Shown piece after piece: positions 17,260 to 26,878 of a DNA stretch of 64,000 nt (positions within the stretch are counted from its first letter, which is position 1; every line of letters begins with the position of its first letter). This DNA comes from Roseiarcus sp963787135 (GTDB lineage Bacteria; Pseudomonadota; Alphaproteobacteria; Rhizobiales; Beijerinckiaceae): contig CAWBBW010000038.1 in assembly GCA_963787135.1 (NCBI GenBank), forward strand, positions 117,023-181,022, given 5' to 3'. The notes under the pieces are model-generated. The model was not told the origin of the DNA. It did no database searches and saw nothing but the letters and a program-made list of their open reading frames with translations. A program made the position numbers and the translations under genes.

Positions 17260-20200
17260 ATGGAGGCGAGCGATCACACGAGCGGCGACACGGGACGCTC
17301 CTCTTCGGATTTGGTCGAGGCGTTCATTGCAAGATGGCAGGGCCGGACTGGCGGTCAGGAGCGGGCGAACTACGGCATGTTCCTCAGGGAGCTATGCACC
17401 GCGCTCGCCGTCCCGCCCCCCGATCCGGCGGGCGATCCCGAGACGAACGACTACGTTTTCGAGCGGGTCGTAAAGGAGCCTGCTCGCGACGGCGCCACGA
17501 CCTCCAAGCGCATCGACCTCTACAAACGCGATTGTTTCGTTCTGGAGGCGAAGCAGTCGCGCCAGACGGGCGGCGGCAAGGAAGTCAAGGGACAGCCCGA
17601 CCTGTTCGCCGCCGATCCCCAGCATCAAGGCCGGCGCGCCGGGCCGCCGGGATGGGACGTGCTGATGCACAACGCCCGCAGCCAGGCCGAGAACTATGTT
17701 CGCCTGCTGCCGAGGTCGCATGAGCCGCCGCCATTCGTCGTTGTCGTCGACGTCGGTCATTGCTTCGAGTTGTACGCTAACTTTCGTCGCGACGGGAAAG
17801 CCTACGATCAGTTTCCGGATCGGCAGTCGTTCCGTGTCTATCTTGAAGACCTGCGCGATCCAAAAATGCGCGAGCGGATGGTCGCCGTGTGGAGCGACCC
17901 GATGTCGCTCGATCCAGCCAAGGAGTCGGCCCGCGTTACCCGCGAAATCGCCACGCGCCTAGCGGCCGTCTCCAAGGCGCTGGAAGCCGAAGGGCATCTG
18001 GCCGAGGAGGTGGCGATGTTCCTCATGCGCTGCCTCTTCACGATGTTCGCCGAGGATGTCGAATTGTTGCCGAAGCAGTCATTCAAACATGTACTCGAAC
18101 GTTGCGAGGCGGACCCGTCGACCTTTCAGCACGACGTCGGCCAGCTCTGGGAGGCTATGGACGTTGGCGGCTACGCGCACGCGATACGGAGGCAGGTCAT
18201 CAAGTTTAACGGCAAATTCTTCCGCAGCAAAGCCGTGCTGGCAATGGGCCGCGAGCAAATCGGCGAACTGAGGCAGGCCGCGAGTCATACTTGGCGCGAC
18301 GTGGATCCCTCGATCTTTGGCACGTTGCTCGAACAGGCGCTTAACAAGGACGAGCGGCGCAAGCTCGGAGCGCACTACACCCCGCGCGCCTATGTCGAGC
18401 GCCTCGTCATCGCCACCGTCATCGAGCCATTGCGCGACGAGTGGAACAATGTGCTGGGCACGATCGAGCGCAAGCGTGCGGAGGCTGCCGGATTCCCGCC
18501 GCTGGACCCGCGCCGCGAATCCGCGCTCGGCGACGCGCGTAAGCTGGCGGAGGCGTTTCACAAGAAGCTGCGTGAGACGCGCGTGCTCGATCCCGCCTGC
18601 GGCACAGGCAATTTTCTTTACGTCGCGCTCGAATTGATGAAGCGGCTGGAAGGCGAAATCATCGACGCAGTCGAAGCGCTCGGCGGACAGGAGCGCGCGA
18701 CGTGGCTCGACCGGCAGAACGTCGATCCGCACCAGTTTCTTGGTCTGGAGATCAATCCGCGCGCGGCGGCCATTGCGGAGCTCGTGCTGTGGATCGGCTT
18801 CCTGCAGTGGCACTTTCGCACCCGCGTGAACCCGCCCTCGCCGCCGATCTTGCAAGCGTTCGAGAATATTCAGATCAAGGATGCGGTGCTGGAGGCTGAT
18901 ATTTCGCTCGCGCGGGACGCCTCTGGCAGGCCGATCACGCGTCCGGGTCCGGACGGCTACCCGATGGAGGTCTATCGCTACGACAACCCGCGCCGCCCAG
19001 AATGGCCGGAGGCGGAGTTCATAGTCGGCAATCCGCCTTTTGTCGGAAAAGGGGAATTGATGCGGGCAGCCTTTGGGCAATCATATCTCGATGCGCTTTG
19101 GAAGGCGCATCCGCACATGAACGAGAGCGCGGATTTCGTCATGTACTGGTGGGATCGGGCGGCCGAAGAGATAACGCGCAATGGCTCAAGCTTGGTGCGT
19201 TTCGGTTTCGTGACGACGAACTCGATAACTCAAGTCTTTAACCGGCGAGTGCTTGAGCGATGGGTGGCCGAGGCAAAATCGGTGTCCATTATTTGGGCGA
19301 TACCAGATCATCCCTGGATCAAGTCTCATGCGGACGCCGCGGCGGTAAGGATTGCGATGTCTGTGGTCGTTGAAGGGCAACGACCAGGCAGGCTACTTGA
19401 GGTTACCCGGGAACGCGGGTTGGACTCGGATTCGCCAATCGTCGACTTCTCAGAACGTGTGGGGAGGATTAATTCAGACCTAACCGTCGGCGCGGATATG
19501 ACCAAGGTTGCCAAGCTTCAGTCGTCTTTGGGCGTGTCAAGCAACGGGATGCTGCTAGCGGGTCGGGGGTTCGTATTATCAGAACTCTGAGGCAAACTCT
19601 CTGGCTGAAACGAGAGTTGAGAATTCATGTCAACTCATTAGACCGTATTTGAACGGGCGTGAATTGCTTTACGGCTGGACCGGTCGGCATGTTATAGATT
19701 GTTTTGGTTTGACAAAAGAAGAATTGCGGATCACGAAATCCTAAAGTATACCAACATCTATTTGTAACTGTTAAAGCTGAGCGTGAAATCGTCGCGGCGC
19801 GTACCGCAGTTCGGGATGCCCAGGAATACGCAAGGAAATGGTGGATATTTGCAAAGGTTCGCCGAGAATTGCGTAGCGCGCTCTTCGGACTTGAGCGCTT
19901 CATTGGCACTACTGAGACCGCTAAGCATCGCGTGTTTCAATTTGTGGACAGTTCATTTGTGCCTGATCATATGATCGTTAGTTTTGGGCTTTCAGACGCT
20001 TTTGACCTCGGTGTTTTGTCGTCGAAGAGCCACTGTGTGTGGGCGCTACGCGCGGGTGGCTGGCTGGGCGTGGGTAACGATCCACGCTATTCCAAATCCC
20101 GCTGCTTCGATCCATTTCCCTTCCCTACCGCCGACGACCTGGAAAGACAGCGCATCCGCGCGGTCGCGGAAGACCTCGACGCGCATCGCAAGCGCGTGCT

Positions 20201-20801
20201 CGCCGAGCATCCGCATCTGACCCTGACCGGCCTCTACAATGTGCTGGAAAAGCTGCGCTCGAGCGCCACGACGGAGTCGCTCGACGCGGCCGACCGGCGC
20301 ATCTTCGAAGACGGCCTCGTGCTGATCCTGAAGGAATATCACGACCGGCTCGACGCACTGGTCGCCGACGCCTATGGCTGGCCCGTCGATCTTCCGGACG
20401 AAGAGATTCTGTCCCGCCTCGTCGCCCTCAATAAGGAGCGGGCGCAGGAGGAGGCGCGCGGTCATGTGCGCTGGCTCCGACCCGAATATCAAATTCCGCG
20501 CTTCGGCTCGCCAAAGGAGAAGGCCGAACTCGATCTTGTCGGCGGCGCGATGGCGATCCAAGCCGCAGCGGCCGGGCCGAAGCCGTCGTTCCCCTCAGGC
20601 GAGGTTGAACAGACCGCAGCCGTCATGGCCGCGCTCGCCTCCGCCGCCCGCGCGCTCGATGCCTTCGGTCTGGCGGCCGGGTTCAAGCAAGGCCGTCGCG
20701 TAGCGCCGAAGATCGCAGCCGTCCTCGCCGCGCTCGCCCGAATGGGCTTCGTCGCATCGGCCGACGGCGGCGCGACTTTTTCTCTGAGGCGCGCGGCATA
20801 G
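17260..20801 (+). pseudogene. single-chain restriction-modification enzyme, type IIL/MmeI-like, with two frame breaks
   Basis: A protein of about 1180 residues when joined. RIDLYKRDCFVLEAKQS (near residue 90) fits a PD-(D/E)xK nuclease. FGTLLEQALNKDERRKLGAHYTPRAYVERL, given here in pieces as FGTLLEQALN and GAHYTPRAYV, is the motif X region. LDPACGTGNFLYV (about 443) is the SAM motif, and NPPFVGKG (about 590) is the N6-adenine catalytic motif. The target-recognition half follows and ends at 20801. The frame moves +1 between 19573 and 19591 and again between 19730 and 19742. The start MEASDHT at 17260 was preferred to a TTG at 17212. It sits alone, without separate R, M or S genes. Confidence 0.85.
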
Positions 20802-20817
20802 GGCGCGTTGATGCCCC

Positions 20818-20931
20818 TGAGACAAAGGGCGTCATTACGACGCGCCGAAGGGCGTCCAGTCCAGCGCCGCCCTACGGCCCCTGGATCGCCGCGTCGCTGC
20901 GCTCCTCGCGATGACGGCGCCGACGCTTGGC
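20818..20931. repeat. dispersed intergenic repeat-like segment
   Basis: The segment between the restriction gene and the GTPase carries CTGGATCGCCGCGTCGCTGC followed by GCTCCTCGCGATGAC. I recognise this as a common intergenic repeat motif of alphaproteobacteria. On the minus strand it would translate as a CAQRRGDP-type peptide, which is typical of such repeats and not of a protein. Only one copy is in the window, so repeat status rests on memory. Confidence 0.45.
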
Positions 20932-21847
20932 TTATTGATTGCGCGGTGAAGCAGCGCTCGCGCTGTGGCAAGCCTTCCCGATGCAGACGATCCGGCTTCG
21001 GCGTTCGGCGTCGTCCCATGGGCCGGCGTCTTCGAGGGTCCAGCGGCGGCCGACGAGCTGGAGGAGGTGGCGGCGCGCGGGCGCCTCGGCGACGCGCACG
21101 AAGCCCTTGGCGCGGAAGATTCGGCCGCCCGGCGCGGCTCGCCCAGCGTTCAATTGTGGCGCGCGGGATCGGCGCGGCCCGCGAAAGCGTCCAGGTGCGG
21201 TGCACGAGATCGTGGGCGGGTTCGCTCGCCTCAAACCGCGTGGCCGGCGCTCGCACGGGCAGGCCGGCGTTGCGGCCAACGAGGATCGCGAGCGGCACGT
21301 CGCAGCGGATGGTTTCGAACACCGGCGCGCGGCCGCCATGCTCCTGCAGCCAGCTTCGGACCGCGGCCAGATCGGGAGCGAGGTCCGTCTTGTTCAGCAG
21401 CATCAGATCGGCCTGCCCGAGCTGGCGCAGCACCGTGTCGCCGACATATTTGTTGAGCGCCTGCGCACGGATCTGCTCTGCGTCGACAACCACCAGCACG
21501 CCGTCGAGCGGCAGGCCGAACATCTGCCCGTATTGCGCAATCTTGCCCGGCTCGGCGACGCCGCTCGCCTCGACGATGATCGCGTCGAGATGTTCGGCGC
21601 GTGCGAGGATCGTGGCGATCGCCGAGGCGAAGCCGCCGGAGAGCGAGCAGCACATGCAGCCGTTGGCGAGGCTGATCGTATCGCCGTCGTGGGCGGCGAT
21701 GAGCGAGGCGTCGACGTTGACGTCGCCGAAGTCGTTGATGAGCACCGCGGCGCGCAGCCCATGCGAGCGCGTCAAGAGATTGTTGAGGAGCGTCGTCTTG
21801 CCTGCTCCGAGATAGCCGCCGATGACCGTGAAGGGCGGCGCCGTCAC
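20932..21847 (-). pseudogene. CobW/COG0523-family GTP-binding metallochaperone, frame broken near 21140
   Basis: The N-terminal G3E GTPase domain shows GGYLGAGKTTLLNNLL (Walker A), then CMCCSLSGG (the COG0523 CxCC metal motif, here C-M-C-C), EASGVAEP and NKTDLA (guanine specificity). The CobW C-terminal domain (RIFRAKGFVRVAEAPARRHL, then WDDAERRSRIVCIGK) continues in the next frame after about 21125-21150, consistent with one extra base. The family inserts or stores metals such as zinc, cobalt or nickel. Its ATG overlaps the stop of the upstream amidohydrolase gene by four bases (21844-21847). Confidence 0.85.
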
Positions 21848-23619
21848 GCCGCCTTCCGCTTAAAGACGCTGCCGCCTTCCTTGAAGGTCTCGACGACCTT
21901 GATGTCGGTCAGCTTCTCGACCGGGACCTTCATCGGATCGGCGTCGAGGATGACGAGGTCGGCGAGCTTGCCCTCGGCGATCGTGCCCTTCGCGTTCTCC
22001 TCGCGGATTTGCCACGCCGGCCCGATCGTCAGCGCCTTCAGCGCCTGCCAGACATCGACCCGCTCGCCGGGGCCGATGACAACTCCGTTCCGCGACACGC
22101 GGCCGACGGCGGTCTGCACCATCCGCATCGGCTCGGCGGGCGTGACCGAGAAGTCGTTGTGGTTGGAGCATGTGAGGTTTTTGGCGAGGGCCGACTTCAT
22201 CGGGCTCATGAAGAAGGCGCGCTGCTGCCCAAGGTTCTCGAGATGCACGTCGCCCCAGAAGAACGTGTGAACGGTGAAGAAGCTCGGCGAGAAGCCAAGC
22301 TCGACATAGGAATCGAGCTGCTCGGGCCGCATGAACTGCGAATGGACGATGACGGTGCGCCGGTCCTGATCGGCCTTGACGCCCGCGAGCTTCGCAGCGT
22401 CGATCATCATGTCGATCGCCGCGTCGCCGTTGCAATGGCAGAAAACAGGGATGTTCTTCTTATAGGCCTCGACGACCGCCTTGTTGATGAGTTCCGGCGG
22501 GAACACCGGCGCGCCGCGCCAGTCCTTCTCGCCTTCAGGACCGGGGGTGAGCAGCGGCTTCGACCAGAACGCGGTCTTGCCCTGCGGCGAGCCGTCGAGC
22601 GCGAACTTTACGCCGCCGAGCTTGAGGCGGTTCTTATAGACGCCGAACAACTCGGACGCCGTGTCGGGAACCGACATCGGGCCGCCCTTGAATTCGGGGA
22701 AATACTCGGCGACCAGTTTGGGCACTTCGAGGAATAGCGGCAGCGAGACGATGTCGAGATAGAACCGGCCTTGCTCCGCGCCCTTGCGCAGGAAGGCGAG
22801 GTCGGTGGCGTGGGTCGCGCCCTCCTGGGCCGTGGTGATGCCGACGCTGGCGTAGATCTGCTGCGCGGCGTCGAGCGTGTCGAGGAGCTCCGCCTCGGAA
22901 GGCTGGGGCATTTTGGCGAAGATCGGCAGGAAGGCCGTCTCCATCAGCAGGCCCTCCGGTTCCTCGGAGCCGGCCTTGCGCAGGATGACGCCGCCCGGCG
23001 GCGTCTTGGTCGAGGCGTCGATGCCGACCGCCTTGAAGCCGGCGGAATTGAGCACGCAGCCGTGGTTCGAGCTGTGGATCAGCATCAGCGGATTGTCGGG
23101 AAAGGTCGGATCGAGATCGTCCCGCGTGAGTTGCCGGCCTTCCGCGAGATTGGTCATGTCGTAGCCGTAGCCGATGATCCAGTCGCCGGGCTCGAGGTTG
23201 AACTTCGCCTTATGCGCCGTGAGGACCTCGATGATGTCGGGGATGTTTCCGACCGGTCCCGCCGGCACGCCCGAAACGTTGGCCCATTTGACGATCTGCG
23301 GCGCATTCATGAAATGGCCGTGCGCGTCGATGAACGAAGGCATGAGCGTCGCGCCTTCAAGGTCGATGATTTTGGTCGCATCGCCCTTGAGCGCCATCAC
23401 CGCAGCCTCGTCGCCGGCGGCAAGAATCTTGCCGTCCTTGACCGCGACCGCCGCGACCTCCGGCTTGTCGTCGATCATGGTCAGGATCGTGCCGTCACGG
23501 AAGATGAGGTCGGCGCCGCCGCCAGCCGCCCGCGCGACACTGCTGGCCGCCGTCGCGCCGACCGTTGCCGCCGCGGAGCCGGCCATCAACACTGTCCTGC
23601 GATCCAGGCTTCCGCTCAT
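21844..23619 (-). CDS. Tat-exported amidohydrolase (Amidohydro_3 / YtcJ-like)
   Basis: A 591-residue metal-dependent hydrolase. The N-terminus SLDRRTVLMAGSAAATVGA ending SSVARAAGG is a twin-arginine signal peptide. The catalytic domain has FIDAHGHFM (metal-binding HxH), VFCHCNGDAAIDMMIDAA (metal His region) and a C-terminal DLVILDADP strand typical of the family. The start MSGSLDRR at 23619 is preceded by a G-rich Shine-Dalgarno stretch. Family members act on N-substituted amides or formamides; the substrate is unknown. It is translationally coupled to the COG0523 GTPase downstream. Confidence 0.88.
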   Translation of the reverse strand: MSGSLDRRTVLMAGSAAATVGATAASSVARAAGGGADLIFRDGTILTMIDDKPEVAAVAVKDGKILAAGDEAAVMALKGDATKIIDLEGATLMPSFIDAHGHFMNAPQIVKWANVSGVPAGPVGNIPDIIEVLTAHKAKFNLEPGDWIIGYGYDMTNLAEGRQLTRDDLDPTFPDNPLMLIHSSNHGCVLNSAGFKAVGIDASTKTPPGGVILRKAGSEEPEGLLMETAFLPIFAKMPQPSEAELLDTLDAAQQIYASVGITTAQEGATHATDLAFLRKGAEQGRFYLDIVSLPLFLEVPKLVAEYFPEFKGGPMSVPDTASELFGVYKNRLKLGGVKFALDGSPQGKTAFWSKPLLTPGPEGEKDWRGAPVFPPELINKAVVEAYKKNIPVFCHCNGDAAIDMMIDAAKLAGVKADQDRRTVIVHSQFMRPEQLDSYVELGFSPSFFTVHTFFWGDVHLENLGQQRAFFMSPMKSALAKNLTCSNHNDFSVTPAEPMRMVQTAVGRVSRNGVVIGPGERVDVWQALKALTIGPAWQIREENAKGTIAEGKLADLVILDADPMKVPVEKLTDIKVVETFKEGGSVFKRKAA

Positions 23620-23782
23620 CTCAGATTCCCCCCAGTCCGATGCCGATTCTTCCATCGCACGGACTTGGAGAATCTGGAAAGGAAATCATGGTGCGCTGAA
23701 CGAGTCCAAGGTTCAGCTGAATCTAGGATCCCTCATCGCCGTCCCCGGGTCGCAGCCCCGGGATCACCCGGCGATCCATGGG

Positions 23783-23804
23783 CCCGCGGGTCAAAGCCCG
23801 CGGG
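23783..23804. repeat. perfect 8-bp inverted repeat in an intergenic GC-rich repeat
   Basis: CCCGCGGG-TCAAAG-CCCGCGGG forms a strong hairpin in the 213-base gap between the epimerase and the amidohydrolase genes. Adjacent sequence (23747-23775) carries a similar CCCCGGG-type motif. There is no U-tract, so it looks like a REP-type element and not an intrinsic terminator. Confidence 0.5.
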
Positions 23805-23832
23805 TGACCGCAAGGATAGCCCCACCCCCTCT

Positions 23833-24726
23833 TCAAGCCCCAAAATAGGCCGGGTGGTCGATATCGGCCAGAAGCCCGGGCTCTTTCGGTTCCCAGCCCA
23901 AAAGCGCACGGGTTCGCTTGCTCGAGGCCGGGACGTCGAAGGCCGCGAACCGCGCGAACCAGCCGAAATGGTCGGCCGCCTCTTCCGGGGATTTTGACAC
24001 GACCGGGACGTTGAGGCGGCGGCCGATCACGGCGGCGATGTCCTTAAACGGCACGCCCTCTTCGGCGACTGCGTGATAGGGGCCGCCGGTTGCGCCGCGT
24101 TCGAGCGCGAGCCGGAAAACGCGGGCGGCGTCGAGGCGGTGAACGCCGGGCCAGCGGTTGAGCCCCTCCCCGATATAGGCGGAGGCGCCTTTCTCGCGCG
24201 CGATGCCGATGAGGATCGGAACGAAGCCGTGATCGCCGTGGCCGTGGACCGACGGGGGAAGACGGACCGTCCCTGCCCGCACCCCGCGCGCGGCCAGCGC
24301 AATGGCCGCGGCTTCGGACGCGCGGGAATAGGCGGGGGACGGCGGGACAGAGGCGTCTTCCTCGGTCGCCACGCGGCCCTCCGCCAGCAGCGCGAGCCCG
24401 GAGGTGACGAGGAGCGGGCGGTCGGAGCCTTCGAGCACCCGGCCGAGCGTTTCGATGGCCTGCCTGTCGATCGCGCAAACGGCTTCCATTCTCGACCAGT
24501 CATGGATGAAGCCGGTATGGATCACGCCATCCGCCTCGGCCGCTCCGCGGCGCAGGCTTTCGAGATCTTCAAGGTCGCCTCGCTGCACCTTGGCGCCAGT
24601 AGCGGCGAGAGACTTGGCGCCCGCGTCCGAGCGGGCGAGGCCGACCACCTGATGTCCCGCATTGATCAGGTCCTGGACGACCGCCGAGCCTACCCATCCG
24701 GTCGCCCCAGTGACGAACACTCGCAT
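23833..24726 (-). CDS. NAD(P)-binding epimerase/dehydratase family protein (extended SDR, atypical)
   Basis: A 297-residue Rossmann protein with GATGWVGSAVVQDLINAGH (GxxGxxG) at the N-terminus, then AEADGVIHTGF and VTSGLALLAEGR. The canonical Y-x-x-x-K is Y-S-R-A-S, so the catalytic Lys is absent. This occurs in atypical SDR groups that bind nucleotide without standard dehydrogenase chemistry. It is transcribed away from the AraC gene at 24850, and the divergent pair suggests that the AraC protein controls it. Confidence 0.85.
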   Translation of the reverse strand: MRVFVTGATGWVGSAVVQDLINAGHQVVGLARSDAGAKSLAATGAKVQRGDLEDLESLRRGAAEADGVIHTGFIHDWSRMEAVCAIDRQAIETLGRVLEGSDRPLLVTSGLALLAEGRVATEEDASVPPSPAYSRASEAAAIALAARGVRAGTVRLPPSVHGHGDHGFVPILIGIAREKGASAYIGEGLNRWPGVHRLDAARVFRLALERGATGGPYHAVAEEGVPFKDIAAVIGRRLNVPVVSKSPEEAADHFGWFARFAAFDVPASSKRTRALLGWEPKEPGLLADIDHPAYFGA

Positions 24727-24849
24727 CGAAATCTCCTTGGCTTTGGTCCGCGACTCTGGCCGCGGTTCGTTGGCTGGTATCTAGGAGATTGCGATGGAAC
24801 GATCTATGCTGCGGCGTTCGTATTACCTTTGTGATCGTCCGAGGCCGCC

Positions 24850-25824
24850 ATGGATCCGCTTTCAGACGTGCTGTCGCTTTTGAAACCGCGCAGCTACAAG
24901 GCCGGCGGATTCGCTGCGGGCAAAGACGTCTCCATCCAATTTCCGGAGCATGAAGGCATCAAGTGCTACGCCGTGGTTTCCGGCGAATGCTGGCTCAGCG
25001 TCGAGGGCGTCCCGGACCCCGTGCGCCTTCGCGGGGGGGACTGCTTCCTGCTGCCGCGGGGCCGCGCTTTCCGCCTCGCCACGGACCTCAGTTTGCCGGC
25101 GGTCGACGCTTACACGCTGTTTCGGACCAAATCGAACGGCAGCGTCTCCTCCACCGACGGCGGGGGAATGGGCTTTATCGTTGGCGGCCACTTCGTGCTT
25201 GACGGCAGGCATGCCGACATCCTGCTCGGCATGCTGCCGCCGATCGTGCATATCCGCAAAGAATCCGACAAGGCGGCGCTGCGCTGGTCGCTTGATCGAA
25301 TGATGGAGGAACTGCGTGAACCGCAGCCGGGCGGCTTTCTGGTGGCGCAGCATCTCGCCCACATGATGCTGGTTCAGGCGCTCAGGCTCCATCTCGCGGA
25401 GGGGATAGAGGGCGGCGTCGGCTGGCTCTTCGCGCTGGCGGACAAGCAGATGAGCGCGGCGATGACCGCCATGCACGAGGATCCGGCGCATCGCTGGACA
25501 TTGCAAGGGCTTGCCGAGCGCGCCGGCATGTCGCGAACGACGTTCGCGCTCAAGTTCAAGGAGACGGTCGGGGCCTCGCCGATGGACTATTTGACCCGCT
25601 GGCGAATGCTGCTGGCCGGGGACAGGCTTACAAGCTCTGCCGATCCGGTCTCGGTCATCGCGCTCTCGCTCGGCTACGAATCCGAAAGCGCCTTCAGCAC
25701 CGCCTTCAAACGAGTCATGGGCTGTTCGCCGCGGCAATACGGCCGTGACCGGAACCGAGCCCCTCCATCACGTCGCGAGGAGGAAGCCGCCCGCGCCGAT
25801 CAGCTCGAACCTATGGCAGGTTGA
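24850..25824 (+). CDS. AraC-family transcriptional regulator (cupin_6 type)
   Basis: A 324-residue regulator. Its N-terminal cupin-like sensing domain carries CYAVVSGECWLSVEG and GDCFLLPRGRAFRL (residues about 35-80). The C-terminal double HTH of AraC type has WTLQGLAERAGMSRTTFALKF and SVIALSLGYESESAFSTAFK, then GCSPRQYGR. This architecture typically regulates a divergent oxidoreductase, as seen here with the gene at 23833-24726. The effector is unknown. Confidence 0.92.
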   Translation: MDPLSDVLSLLKPRSYKAGGFAAGKDVSIQFPEHEGIKCYAVVSGECWLSVEGVPDPVRLRGGDCFLLPRGRAFRLATDLSLPAVDAYTLFRTKSNGSVSSTDGGGMGFIVGGHFVLDGRHADILLGMLPPIVHIRKESDKAALRWSLDRMMEELREPQPGGFLVAQHLAHMMLVQALRLHLAEGIEGGVGWLFALADKQMSAAMTAMHEDPAHRWTLQGLAERAGMSRTTFALKFKETVGASPMDYLTRWRMLLAGDRLTSSADPVSVIALSLGYESESAFSTAFKRVMGCSPRQYGRDRNRAPPSRREEEAARADQLEPMAG

Positions 25825-25834
25825 CTTACGCACG

Positions 25835-26113
25835 TTACCCCCGTTTGGTGCGAGACCCCTTCGCGCCCCGGCCCTCGGTCTCGGCCTCAGCGGTCTCGCC
25901 GCGACGCTCCTTCGCCTTCGTCCGCCGAAGACGCGCTTCGTTCTCCTTCGGGCTCTGCTGATTGGAGGCGCCCGCTTCGCTGAGCGCGATGGCGACCGCC
26001 TGTTTCGGATTCTTGACCTTCTGCCCGCTCGCTCCCGAGCGGAGTTCGCCATGCTTGAACTCGTGCATGACGCGTTGAACGGTTTCCTTTTGCGGCTCGG
26101 TTTCCTTCGGCAT
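25835..26113 (-). CDS. small basic DUF6496-type protein
   Basis: A 92-residue, strongly charged protein. The conserved part (KETVQRVMHEFKHGELRSG, then KNPKQAVAIALSEAG) matches the small conserved proteins with a MHEFKxGxLxSGxxGxxVxxRxQAIAIALSEA core that I recall as DUF6496. The C-terminal third is Lys/Arg/Glu-rich. The start MPKETE was chosen because AGAGGA lies upstream. Function is unknown; the composition would suit nucleic-acid binding or a stress-related disordered protein. Confidence 0.75.
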   Translation of the reverse strand: MPKETEPQKETVQRVMHEFKHGELRSGASGQKVKNPKQAVAIALSEAGASNQQSPKENEARLRRTKAKERRGETAEAETEGRGAKGSRTKRG

Positions 26114-26210
26114 TATGATGATCCTCTTGCTGGCGCGCCCGCCGACTTCAAGCGCGAAGGCGAGACCTTCCGTCCGCTTGAGAAGCCCGCGCATCAAAGA
26201 TAACAAGTTT

Positions 26211-26870
26211 TCAGCCCTTCGGTTCCTCGCCGGCGGCGAACGCCAGCGCCACCGCGACGATCCTCTGCCCGGCGAATGTCATGAGTTGAAGCCGCCGCCC
26301 GTCCTTAAGCGTCGCCCTCCCCTCCTCCAGCACAACCTCGATGTCGGCGTATTCGAGCGGCGTGCCGTCGAGCGGATGGATCGCCTTGTAGACGGCTTCC
26401 TTGGCGACAAAGACGAGCCGCTGCCTGACCGCGTCGCCCTTCGCCTCGCGCTGTTCGGCGGCGCTCAGAACGAGGTCGACGAGATCGGATGGCAGAGGCT
26501 CGGCCGGTTCGATGTCGACGCCAAGGCCGGCAAGCACCCCGCCCCGCGCGACCGCGGCGACGGCGAAGTCCTCGTCATGCGCGAGCGAACCGATGACGCC
26601 AGCGGGCCATTCCGGCGCGCCGGAGGGCGACCGCGGCAGCGGCGCGGCGGCGTCGGCGCCGAGTTGCGTGAGGAGATCGCGCGCGACAATGCGTGCCGCC
26701 CCGCTCGCCCGCCGTCTCGCGAGACTGGCCAGGCGGCTCAAGCCCGGATCGGCGAACGCCGTCTCGTCGCCGGGGCGGATGCGGCGGGCGCCGAAAAGGA
26801 CGCCCAGCGGAGCGAGCACGACGCGCAGCGGCGCGCAGTGGAAGCCGTCGCGCCCCGAGCTCTCGGCCAC
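26211..26870 (-). CDS. 4'-phosphopantetheinyl transferase (Sfp/EntD type)
   Basis: A 219-residue enzyme that transfers phosphopantetheine from CoA to carrier-protein serines. The motifs are SLAHDEDFAVAAVA (P2-like), GVDIEPAEPL (Mg-binding Asp/Glu) and VFVAKEAVYKAIHP (the W/F-x-x-K-E-A-x-x-K signature). The start is inferred as GTG at 26870, eight bases after the stop of the synthetase gene, because there is no ATG nearby. The operon position indicates that it activates the carrier domain of the Pls/PosA protein just upstream. Confidence 0.9.
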   Translation of the reverse strand: MAESSGRDGFHCAPLRVVLAPLGVLFGARRIRPGDETAFADPGLSRLASLARRRASGAARIVARDLLTQLGADAAAPLPRSPSGAPEWPAGVIGSLAHDEDFAVAAVARGGVLAGLGVDIEPAEPLPSDLVDLVLSAAEQREAKGDAVRQRLVFVAKEAVYKAIHPLDGTPLEYADIEVVLEEGRATLKDGRRLQLMTFAGQRIVAVALAFAAGEEPKG

Positions 26871-26878
26871 GCTCCGCG

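Noticed and set aside
19560..19750. Programmed ribosomal frameshifting in the restriction gene
   Set aside because: No slippery heptamer or following stem is evident, and the same +1 phase is seen at many unrelated genes, which favours sequence error.
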